Below are positions 15,501 to 23,995 of a stretch of DNA of 64,000 bases, piece after piece. Each line of letters starts with the position of its first letter. Positions within the stretch are counted from its first letter, which is position 1. Below the pieces are notes generated by a model, which was not told where the DNA came from, made no database searches, and saw only the letters and a list, made by a program, of their open reading frames with translations. Origin of the DNA: Apostichopus japonicus (Eukaryota; Echinodermata; Holothuroidea; Aspidochirotida; Stichopodidae); assembly GCF_037975245.1 (NCBI RefSeq), contig NC_092576.1, positions 37,166,611-37,230,610 on the forward strand. Reading direction: 5' to 3'. Position numbers and translations under genes: made by a program.

Positions 15501-18500
15501 TATGGAATTAGGGAATTGTTCATAATAGGCTAAAAAGTTATTTGTCTATCCTTTGACCCAAAAAGTCTTAAAAAAATAGTTTAAGTTTTATAATGGTTTT
15601 AGATTGGACAATAAAGTATTTATTTAAGACGGAAATAATTCTTTGCATAGTAAATAGCATAGTCCTCTAACACAAGTTATAACAACGGACCCAAGTCCTT
15701 GTAACCAAGATCAACATAGCACAATAAAAAAAGTAAACATTACTTCATCTTTCAGACCTGTTTTAATCTCAATCCGTTAATATTACATTTACACATCTAC
15801 CGCACCTAACCTTGTTCCTTCCATCTCCCCTTAAAAAACCCAACTAGACCCTGTAATATATTACTTCCTTTACCCTCTTCTTTCCCTTTCCACTATAAGT
15901 TGTTTCCTCAGCCCCTCCTTACCTTACTCTAACCCTACCATGTTACACTTGTAGTTGACCCACCCCCCACCCCGCCACACCCTTCCTGCTGATATGTTAA
16001 CATTTCTTCAACGTCATTTCTTTATATCATCTCATTTCATTACTTATGTATCGGATCTTCGTTTCCAAAAGGAAGTATATTTCAGTATTGCGATTGTCCC
16101 TTATAGTTCGTACTTTTATTTGTATTCATCTTTTTCAGTACCATCTACCCCCACCCCCCCCTCACCCGCCCACGCCCTGCCCCGTCGTGCGTCTATAGTG
16201 AGAAAAGCAAAACAAAGCTTAAAGAGCAAAGTCTATTAGCTGTGACCTACAGTATTCTAGGCCTTTCTCTCTCTAATACACGCACACATTAATTTCATCC
16301 AGATACGACTGCCTCACCATACTCTGAAGAAAGTGTTATCCATGGTTAGGAGTCAATATGCTACTATTATATTACCGCACAGTGATCACGCTGTTTCTAC
16401 ACACACTGTGTATATCTGACATATGATATATGTGTACAGACCAACTAGTGATGGTTAACTTTCCTTTCATTATAATCTCTATTAATATAATGATGTACAC
16501 TGTATATCAAGCTCATTGTATTCTTTATACATGACCTGTCAATCGCGCGGTAATGCGTCACGTGACTAAACGACTGCAGCTCCGGTATCTGGATACGTCA
16601 ATGATCTGTTGTTCTGAAGGTCATTTTGACAAGTACTAAATATGTCTCTATTTTATTATATTGTTAGCCACACGATGTTTGGAAGAAAACGATACTAACT
16701 ACTAACATTTTATACGATTTCATTAGGCCTATTATTATATCGAAAACGATCTTAATAAATTGGTGGAAAATGGTTCAGTCGGTGGATTTGTGTATGCTGC
16801 CAGGAAAGAATAGGACCTCTAGTACTGGTGATCCCCCCCCCCCTCCCCCTTCCACCCCCAGTTTTTCTTAAACGTCACACAGCGTATTTCTTGTAGCAAG
16901 ACTTTGCGTCTAGGGACAACACTCTATATTGTCTAACATTCTTATTTCCGGGTAGGAACCCCAATGCCCTACGTTGGCTTAAATGACCCCAGGGCAACAT
17001 ACCCTCCATTATAAAATACTACTCTGGCCCTCATATCAAGGTCCATGCACCTACTTACATTTTGAACTTATCAAATATTATTTACTAGCACAACCTTCAT
17101 TTAGAGCTTTTTTATAAAATCATAAATTATAAAATCATAAACATACTTCAGAATGCATCATTTGGATTCTATTTTATTTGGTTTTTATTATGGGGGTGAG
17201 GTGGGGCACCTTAGACCTCTATATATGAGAGTTAGCTCCAGTAATCCTTCGGCAGCACCCACTCGTTATTAAAATATTTTATTCACAGCTGGCCCTGCCA
17301 TAAGAATTTAGGTACTAAATCAGTCGGAAGAAAATTCTCATTTTACACCGTATTTCGACCCACCTTATAAATTCAGCCGCACTACACTGGGTTTCGTGGT
17401 TAAATGATTACATGTTCTTATTAGTTTATAAAATGTTAACAACGAATAGAGCCTTGTATCATTACGTAAAGTTTAGCAATCAACATCAAATTCTGCTTCA
17501 GTTGATGTTTATTTTCCATTAAATGTTCAATCATTGTGGTCAGAGCATATTCATATGTGTGTTGTAATGTATATTGTAGATAGTTAACATATAAACATTG
17601 TATGTAAATAAAATCTTTATGCTGTATTATCAAAAACAGTATTAATTAAAGAACGATGTAACGGCAAATGACTGCTTCTAATTCTCTGATTCTATTTCTC
17701 TGATTATAGGCTAACTGACTGCCTGCTGCCCTCATCGATACCCGTCGGACCAACTCTATCCACACTGGAATCTCAGGGAGTGAATGGTAAAGTTCTCATT
17801 GATTAATCGATTAATGACTCTGTCATGTGTCATGTTGTTTACAGTTCAAACCATTCCAGAAGTCGACATTTGATTGGGTTTTAGTCTCAGTCAAACTAAG
17901 GGCGCCATATCACCAGGCGTCATTGCCAGTTGCAGTAAACATGTACAGATATTCATGAGTCAGAAACTTTGTGAGATATAATTTATTAGTTGATGTTGTA
18001 TAATACAGAGCAAAGTGTACTTTGCAACAGGTAAAGTTAATTCGTTTTCTTGATAAAGTCAATCTGCTGTAATAAAGAAGGGTATTTTCTGATTGCGTAC
18101 GCAATTAGAAATAGCAATAAAAACAGTATCGTTGGAAGCCGTTTAAACATAAGGAGACAGAAATCAATTTGGTTTGCGGGTCTTATTTTTTTTTTTTTGT
18201 GTACTACGGTGGCTCACGTGGGACACTGGAAATGTTGCTATTTTATAACGAAAATTCAGATTTTCATTCTCAAAATGTCGGCTAAAATATTATTCAATTT
18301 TCAACTGTTTAATCATAACGTAGCACCCCTGAAATGTCAACTACTTTCACAACAAGTCGACTAACTCATCGAAATTTGACGATGTTTATCGGAAAGTCTA
18401 CTTTGTTTATTATGTCCGTAAAAACTTTTGTAATTGATGTTTATTATTGGAAATGTTAAATTGATGACGAAAATTCCTGAAAGACCCATCTATTCAAATT

Positions 18501-20599
18501 TGACTTCAATGTAAGACTGCTACATTCTGTTGAAGAAACGTATTAAAATCAACTCCAACCATTACAGAGTTGCGACTAATGATCTAAATGTATGATCTAG
18601 CACTGCCTTGTGATGCATCCTTTAGTTAAACATACAATGAAGGGCAGAAGATTAATTATGTACCTCTATTGCGAAAAACATATTTTAAAACGTGTTGGTA
18701 CCCGCCCTTTGGCCTGGTATCGTGCTATGAATAAACGGCTATGAAAACGCTGAAAATACTTACAAACACTGTTAGATGGTTTCCAAATTAAACAAAATGA
18801 CACATGTATTGTAACATCATTCAACTTTAACACTAGCAAACTAATTACATGGTCGCGTGTTTGTGAAATAAGTAAATGTCTATTCTTTCCCTAATGATTA
18901 ATATCTTTCCTGATAAAAGGCGAATTAAAAGGTACGTTATCTTTATATACCTGCTGTATCACAGTCCGGGGCGTAGCGAGCAGGGGGGGGGGGGGGGCTG
19001 CAAGTTAAAATTTTGGGATCTTCTTTATCGGTTATTTCGATTTTCCAGTTCTTCATCTGATAAACTCATTCACCAATCCAATCACCCGACGCATGCAAGT
19101 TAAAAACTCTATTGGCAAATAACTGATAATGTCACGGCCGTCAGTATAGCTACTGTAGCCAGGCTCAGCTAGACGAGTGCCAGAATCGCCGGCAACTCAG
19201 TGAAAGAAATGGAATTAAAGGCTTCCATATAGGCCGCAGCCTACAAGTCGTGCTATCGTGTGACAATGTGTTGTTATTATCCTCTGTTCAGAATGACGTC
19301 ATCGCCGATGTCATTCGTTCTTCTTCTGCCGACTGCCATTAAAATAATATCGAAATGGAAATTCCACGGTGCCAAATTTGACTTAAAATATGCACCAGAT
19401 TGCATCTAAGGATGTTTCAAAACTAAAAATTTTCCAAAGGGGAGGGGGACACCCCCTCCCCTTAGACCCCTCCCCCATTTCAGTCATCACTTCCACATCC
19501 GTCGGCAAATCAAATTCTTCACACCCCCCCCCCCAACAACAACAAACTTCGCTACGCCCTGATCACAGTGTGAGATAGATATGCTCCATGTTCATTACGG
19601 CAGATGTCAAAGGTATGTATGCATTATGCAACATGAGTACATGACGTTAAAGGTTTGAGATTTGACGGAATGGAAATTAATGGCAATTCTTAACAACTAT
19701 TTCATAAGTATTGCAAAAAAGCAAATGTAATTGAAGAACTGTGTGATGATCTTATCGTGTAACATGGAAACGATTTATAGTTTTGAAATATGGACTAAAC
19801 TTGTGTTGTCTACATTATTGCATTGTCACCAAAAAAACAAAATTCTTGTTTAATATTTCATTGTAGCTGTATGCTAACCAGGGAAGGGAATGTATGGGGG
19901 GGGGGGTAATTGGGAACATCTACAATTTATTGGTGTGTAAAATAGCTCACCTACAATATATCTGACTTCACCATCCTCCCAAAATCACTTTTCTAAAAGA
20001 CATGTGACAACCCAAACGATCTTCAGCGAAAAGAAAGCATAGGCATCCCTAGAGGCAATAAAGATCTTATTAACACGTGCTATGGTTGTTTCTATTGTGT
20101 ATTCTTCAGAATGTTTCATTTATTAAATACATCATTGCTATTTATTTTATTCGTTATAGCCTATGTATTGTTTATTAATCGTATTTGTTTCTTACAGTTT
20201 TCTGGATTCCTGATTCTCATAAGCCAGGTGAACGTTATAAGCTTAATCTCAACTCTGGTCTTTGGCAAGTAAGTAATCATATCATCTCCTGTATAATGAT
20301 TGTGTAATTATATTTGTTTTAATAACATATCGATATTGTAATTACTAGCATGAGCATTAAAATACCACTGACATGGTACTTGAGTACCCCAAATGTTTGT
20401 AGTTTAGCCCATGTCACTGTATTGAACACAGCGTGGCTTAGTCAAAGTAACTAACAGAAAGTGACGTCATCCAATGACCAAACTATAACTGTGATATATC
20501 AATAACTGTTTAATTGAGTCATATATTGGTTATCAGTTGATGGTTTCTGAAAGAGATGTACTAAAAGAAAGAACTGACATATCGGATGAGCAGAGACAA
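464..20599 (+). CDS. Partial LRR-like receptor gene made of a repeated four-exon cassette (overview)
   Basis: Twelve exons (plus a weaker thirteenth) can be spliced into one open frame with consistent phases: 464-583, 1644-1846, 2277-2353, 2567-2655, 5436-5555, 8503-8711, 9475-9551, 10237-10292, 11136-11255, 12673-12881, 17710-17786, 20198-20268, then possibly 20537-20599. They fall into a recurring order b (203/209/209 nt, phase 0 to 2), c (77 nt each, 2 to 1), d (89/56/71 nt, 1 to 0), a (120 nt each, 0 to 0). The b exons share a WSFSxxDG-like start, an SGLSLP-like centre and an end of type RFKEL(W/R)L; c supplies (N/D)C(K/L)LPSSI. Spacing of hydrophobic residues, with an LT/EEVxGLLNY-like helix before FKELxLxxCxLP, fits ribonuclease-inhibitor-type leucine-rich repeats such as the C-terminal part of NLR proteins. 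No NACHT, death or transmembrane domain is visible; the 5' part lies upstream of the window. Exon structure is strong, the family name is an inference. Confidence 0.65.
584..1643. other. Intron after a1 of the LRR-like gene
   Basis: About 1 kb of AT-rich sequence. I see no gene, RNA or clear transposon in it. Positions 1-463 upstream hold a short G tract (288-296) and likewise no exon that I can defend. Confidence 0.4.
1644..1846 (+). CDS. LRR-like gene, exon b1
   Basis: 203-nt exon starting after CCTTAG, in phase with a1. It encodes about 67 residues with LPTLKELQIKT, FTQDQVVGLF and a terminal QQLKTL, a clear two-repeat LRR pattern. The donor is GTTAGT, weaker than usual, but it is the only choice that joins to c1 in frame (KTLS-LVDCLLP). 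This b exon is 6 nt shorter than b2 and b3. Confidence 0.6.
2277..2353 (+). CDS. LRR-like gene, exon c1
   Basis: 77-nt exon, phase 2 to 1, from TTTACAG to GTGAGA. Encodes LVDCLLPLSIPIG followed by SLSSLTKLRDIQ, matching the (N/D)CxLPxSI block of exons c2 and c3. Confidence 0.6.
2567..2655 (+). CDS. LRR-like gene, exon d1
   Basis: 89-nt exon, phase 1 to 0, from TTCCAAG to GTAAGT. Encodes V-SWKPSRPDLHL followed by SSRGKWVLNSEE. It is the longest of the three d exons; the shared core is an LHL/LNL strand followed by S-G/RG-x-W. Confidence 0.55.
2656..5435. other. Intron between d1 and a2
   Basis: AT-rich, with a T tract at 3729-3745 and two C-rich blocks near 4870-4930 and 5100-5180 that resemble internal parts of the TIR elements elsewhere in the window. 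A 68-codon Cys-rich minus-strand ORF (3428-3634) is unrecognised and probably fortuitous. Confidence 0.4.
5436..5555 (+). CDS. LRR-like gene, exon a2
   Basis: 120-nt exon, phase 0 to 0, from TTTCCAG to GTAAGT. Encodes 40 residues containing LRVLCSSIVNL and STILLLEIASSHN, homologous to a1 and a3. Confidence 0.65.
5556..8502. other. Intron between a2 and b2
   Basis: About 2.9 kb, AT-rich with several GGCCTA/TAGGCCTA words (around 6670, 7085, 7205, 7945). Holds the 32-bp palindrome at 6431-6462. No coding sequence recognised; ORFs here are short and AT-driven. Confidence 0.4.
6423..6470. repeat. 32-bp perfect palindrome flanked by an 8-bp direct repeat
   Basis: Positions 6431-6462 are a perfect palindrome centred on ACTAGT, starting CACTGATCTG. 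It is flanked exactly on both sides by ACGTAGAC (6423-6430 and 6463-6470). The geometry equals an 8-bp target-site duplication around two abutting 16-bp inverted ends, as if a hAT-class element had lost its whole interior. Confidence 0.6.
8503..8711 (+). CDS. LRR-like gene, exon b2
   Basis: 209-nt exon, phase 0 to 2, from TTTCCAG to GTAAGG. Encodes IPISHLCLRWSFSGFDG, then LESGLSLSSLASVE, ELTEEEVIGLINYG and RRFKEL. Best single example of the module's LRR pattern; same length and about 45 percent identical by eye to b3. Confidence 0.7.
9475..9551 (+). CDS. LRR-like gene, exon c2
   Basis: 77-nt exon, phase 2 to 1, after TTGAAG and before GTACGG. Joined to b2 it gives KELW-LANCKLPSSINPD, completing the last LRR strand of the cassette. 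Confidence 0.65.
10237..10292 (+). CDS. LRR-like gene, exon d2
   Basis: 56-nt exon, phase 1 to 0, from TTTACAG to GTTTGT. Encodes V-ISSKEAVLLHLATGTWRK, the shortest d exon. Donor GTTTGT is non-optimal, but frame and homology to d1 and d3 support it. Confidence 0.55.
11136..11255 (+). CDS. LRR-like gene, exon a3
   Basis: 120-nt exon, phase 0 to 0, from CAATAG to GTAAGT. Encodes PDDIQTITEMCSDALSIH and then SVIELLVEASNHD. The MCSxAL and SVIxLLxEAS positions are shared with a1 and a2. Confidence 0.7.
11256..12672. other. Intron between a3 and b3
   Basis: 1.4 kb, AT-rich. A short internal direct repeat (sequence around TTAGTTATTAAATA at 11355 and 11455), a C/CA tract at 12001-12025 and a C-rich stretch to 12340. 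No gene seen. Confidence 0.4.
12673..12881 (+). CDS. LRR-like gene, exon b3
   Basis: 209-nt exon, phase 0 to 2, from CTTCAG to GTAAGT. Encodes IPIDCVHLGWSFSKID, SSGLSLPIITSIEMMN, HEVNGILNYVQ and RFKEL. Direct homolog of b2. Confidence 0.7.
12882..17709. other. 4.8-kb intron between b3 and c3
   Basis: Low-complexity DNA: a C/CA-rich block at 13620-13910, a 45-bp tandem repeat at 14505-14639, G tract at 15201-15216, C tracts near 15960, 16145 and 16833. Open frames across these blocks are composition artefacts. No gene, tRNA or intact transposon recognised. Confidence 0.4.
14505..14639. repeat. 45-bp tandem repeat, three copies
   Basis: Units start at 14505, 14550 and 14595, each beginning CAATGAAA and carrying ACGCGCGCGC in the first two copies. 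The third unit is diverged at its end. The alternating CG run stands out in an AT-rich intron and could adopt Z-DNA. Confidence 0.8.
17710..17786 (+). CDS. LRR-like gene, exon c3
   Basis: 77-nt exon, phase 2 to 1, from ATTATAG to GTAAAG, after a 4.8-kb intron. Joined to b3 it gives KELR-LTDCLLPSSIPVGP, near-identical in pattern to c1 and c2. Confidence 0.65.
17787..20197. other. Intron between c3 and d3
   Basis: 2.4-kb intron containing the hAT-like MITE at 18966-19561 and a G tract at 19897-19906. The remainder is AT-rich with no recognised feature. Confidence 0.4.
18966..19561. mobile_element. Non-autonomous hAT-like element (596 bp)
   Basis: Bounded by an exact 8-bp direct repeat ATCACAGT at 18958-18965 and 19562-19569. 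Ends are inverted: GGGGCGTAGCGAGC on the left and TTCGCTACGCCC on the right. Interior has G and C tracts and a CACCCCCTCCCCTTAGAC motif but no transposase ORF. An 8-bp duplication is the hAT superfamily signature; the family cannot be named. It lies in the c3-d3 intron of the LRR-like gene. Confidence 0.75.
20198..20268 (+). CDS. LRR-like gene, exon d3
   Basis: 71-nt exon, phase 1 to 0, from CTTACAG to GTAAGT. Encodes V-FWIPDSHKPGERYKLNL then NSGLWQ, matching the LxLxSGxW core of d1 and d2. Confidence 0.6.
20537..20599 (+). CDS. Possible further exon of the LRR-like gene (truncated a type)
   Basis: 63 nt open in phase 0 between a TTATCAG acceptor and a GTAAGC donor, 268 nt after d3. It encodes LMVSERDVLKERTDISDEQRQ-type acidic/basic sequence that only weakly resembles the front half of an a exon, and breaks the constant 120-nt length. 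It could be the start of the gene's 3' end: an ACAG acceptor at 22338 would add five codons and a TAG stop at 22354-22356. Speculative. Confidence 0.3.
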
Positions 20600-20654
20600 G
20601 TAAGCAAAACACGTTGAATGATTGGATAAAATTAATAGTAACAAATATTTATAT

Positions 20655-22040
20655 ACAGGCAATGGGTGGATTAAAATTATGTAGATTACAATTATTACTA
20701 AACAAACACTGAGTGGATTAAAGGGATGTAGTCAACAAATGTTACTAAATATACACTGGATGGATTAAAGGGATGTTGTCAACAAATATTGTTTAATAGA
20801 CACTGCGGATTTAAGGGATGTAGTCAACAAATATTACTAAATATACACTGGATGGATTAAAGGGATGTAGTTAACAAATATGACTAACTATATACACAGT
20901 GGATTAAAGGGATGTAGTCAACAAATATCACTAACATACACGGAGTGGATTAAAGGGCTGTAGTCAACAAATATTACTAAACGTACACTGAGTGGATTAA
21001 AGGGATGTAGTCAACAAATATTACTAAAATACACTGAGTGGATTAAAGGGATGTAGTTAACAAATATTACTAACATACACTGAGTGGATTAAAGAGATGT
21101 AGTCAACATATATATAACTAAATAAACACTGGATGTATTAAAGGGATGTTGTCAACAAATATTACTTAACATGCACTGAGTGGATTAAAGGATGTAGTCA
21201 ACAAACATTACTAAATAAACACTGAGTGGATTTAAGGGATGTAGTCAACAAATATTACTAACATACACTGAGTGGATTAAAGGGCTGTAGTCAACAAATA
21301 TTACTAACATACACTGAGTGGATTAAAGGGATGTAGTCAACAAATATTACTAACATACACTGAGTGGATTAAAGGGATGTAGTCAACAAATATTACTAAA
21401 ATACACTGAGTGGATTAAAGGGATGTAGTTAACAAATATTACTAACATACACTGAGTGGATTAAAGGGATGTAGTCAACATATATAACTAAATAAACACT
21501 GGATGTATTAAAGGGATGTTGTCAACAAATATTACTTAACATGCACTGAGTGGATTAAAAGGATGTAGTCAACAAACATTACTAAATAAACACTGAGTGG
21601 ATTTAAGGGATGTGGTCAACAAATATTACTAACATACACTGAGTGGATTAAAGGGCTGTAGTCAACAAATATTACTAACATACACTGAGTGGATTAAAGG
21701 GATGTAGTCAACAAATATTAGTAACATACACTGAGTGGATTAAAGGGATGTAGTAAACAAATATTACTAACATACACTGAGTGGATTAAAGGGATGTAGT
21801 CAACATATATAACTAAATAAACACTTGATGTATTAAAGGGATGTTGTCAACAAATATTACTAAACATGCACTGAGTGGATTAAAAGGATGTAGTCAACAA
21901 ACATTACTATAAACAATGAGTGGATTCAAGGTATGTAGTCAACAAATATTACTAAACATACACTGAGTGGATTAAAGGGATGTAGTCAACAAATATTACT
22001 AAATATACATTGGATGGACTAAATTGATGCAGTCAACACA
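20655..22040. repeat. 46-bp minisatellite, roughly 30 copies
   Basis: Head-to-tail copies of a unit like ACACTGAGTGGATTAAAGGG plus ATGTAGTCAACAAATATTAC. The edges are diverged, the middle homogeneous. A variant containing AACATATATAACTAAATAAAC recurs at about 21107, 21477 and 21801, which shows a higher-order period of some 325-370 bp made of several basic units. It follows the last possible exon of the LRR-like gene. Confidence 0.9.
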
Positions 22041-22356
22041 TATTTCAAAATTTGGACTGAAATGATACATACAATTAGTTTATCAAAAGCTAAAAAAAGA
22101 AATCATGCAATCAATGGACTTAAATTGACTTTATCAACACTGAATGAGGTACATTAACGTTATGTGGTGAGCAATCATTGCTAAAGATTGAATGAGTGGA
22201 TTGGATCGATATAACTATTTTACATGATTATTCACTGTGTTGTCAACAGGAAAATGTGGTGGATGCTTGGTCTGTTACTTTTCTCCTTGCTCAAGTTCAG
22301 GATCAGTGAATTTCTAACAAATAAACAATATATTACAGAACATATGCCGTACATAG

Positions 22357-23448
22357 TGTAAGTTGCTTTACGTGAAGTCTAATTATCCACACAATGTTAC
22401 AAATACATACAGCAACGAGTAAATAAGAGAGGTCAGGTTCCAAGGGGGACTAGGGTTCGTGGAGTCTATAGTCCCAGCACTGGGTCATTTTGGGATATGC
22501 TCGGGAAAATTTGGAGTTGGCAAGGGGCAATATGGTATATGGACAGTGCAAACACGAAGGCAAGGAACGAAAACTGACTTGAGATACTGTACTAGTAATG
22601 ATTCAGTGTGTGGAACAGAGGGAATTAGTGCACGAGTTTGGTCCAGTTAGGTAATCTAAAGAGTTGGCAATTGAATGTAGCATATGGCTTTAACTAAGCA
22701 TTCCATAAGTCTGGATGAAGTTCCAATGTAGGAAACGCAGGTTACAAACCGTTTAATGGGAATAGTGTAAAGTGTAGTAACAGTCACCGTGGTAAAGTGA
22801 TAAAGTATTATGATACTAATATTACATACCTAACAGTGAGAGGTTTAAAGTCATGTAGAGAACAATTATAACTAAACAATCATTTAAATATTGGTTTAAA
22901 TGGCAAACTGAACACAAACTTCTCATCATCCAATGAGAAGAGTAAAGTGATAGTAATCAATTATGTATCTCCAACAATCCAATCAAGCACTCGGTAATTA
23001 TAGGTACATTAAAACAAAACACATATATCGGTACTTATCTATATTAGCGACTGAAAGTAATTTAGCAAACCAGTATAATGAATCATCAAGCGGAAATGTC
23101 ATATTAATGTATTCCCTTCTTAACATAATATTTATCATTGATGGTAAGGATTAAATGTTTAAAGAAGAAGAAGCAACAGTAACTTATTAGTAAACATTAG
23201 TCCTTTGTATAATAGTTTCCACTCTTATAAATCCACATATCTTAAGTTATGATTCCCCCCCCCCGACCCCTCCTCATAAAAAACCTAAAACAATGTAACT
23301 GACTAGGCCTTTTACCCACGCATTCCATGTGCATTATTTTTCTTCTTCTTTGTCCTGTAGAAGAGAGGAACCTGGTAGATGACTTCAACAAGCACTTGTT
23401 TCTGAAGAAAACCTGATATGATCCTCCTCGCAATCTCAGCAATGTCAG
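22357..23448. other. Unassigned interval between minisatellite and LINE tail
   Basis: About 1.1 kb with only short open frames (for example 22459-22650 and 22963-23154) that I do not recognise and that lack splice or homology support. A C tract at 23255-23263. No RNA gene seen. Confidence 0.35.
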
Positions 23449-23995
23449 CGCCTTCAAAATAAAGCTGCACGTTTGGTGTTTTCTTGCGGACGTGATCGGC
23501 GCTCTTCTCAGCTTATGTGTACTCTACACTGGCTGCCGGTTAAGGACAGGATTAGGTACAAAATCCGTTTGTATGTTTATAAATCTCTGCATGGTGTGGC
23601 TCCCAGCTATTTGAATAATTTTGTTTCTTTGTATAATGCTCCTCTAAGTAATGTTGATGGTTTGAGACGTAGACTCCGCTCCTCATCTGATACCACCAGA
23701 CTCATGATTCCATACTCAAAGCGTAAAACTGGTGATAAATCTTTTCAAGTTATTGGTCCCCGTCTCTGGAACCAGCTACCTGTGGGTATTCGTGGGGCGG
23801 TTTCCGTCTCGGTCTTCAAAGGTCTCATGAAAACATTTTTATTTACAGCGCAGTAATGTTTGTATATTTTGCTTGTGTTTAAGATTGGTGCATGTTTTTA
23901 TTGTGTAAGTTATTTTTGTTTCTGTAAAGCGCTGTGATCTATTGTAGAGCGCTCTATCAAATACATAGTTATTATAATAATCATAATAATAATAA
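23449..23995 (+). mobile_element. LINE (non-LTR retrotransposon) 3' end
   Basis: Contains the C-terminal tail of a reverse-transcriptase ORF, in frame from LQNKAARLVF through LHWLPVKDRIRYKI, VYKSLHGVAPSYLN and IGPRLWNQLPVGIR to a stop at 23854-23856. These blocks are characteristic of the region after the RT domain in jockey/CR1/L2-type LINEs. The 3' tail has AGCGCTGTGATC ... AGAGCGCTCTATCAAAT and ends in an (ATA)n microsatellite, as in CR1/L2 elements. 5' truncated: endonuclease and RT core are missing, as expected after incomplete target-primed reverse transcription. Confidence 0.85.

Noticed and set aside
20655-22040. CRISPR-like array of regular repeats
   Set aside because: Repeats are contiguous with no unique spacers, in animal DNA: a minisatellite.
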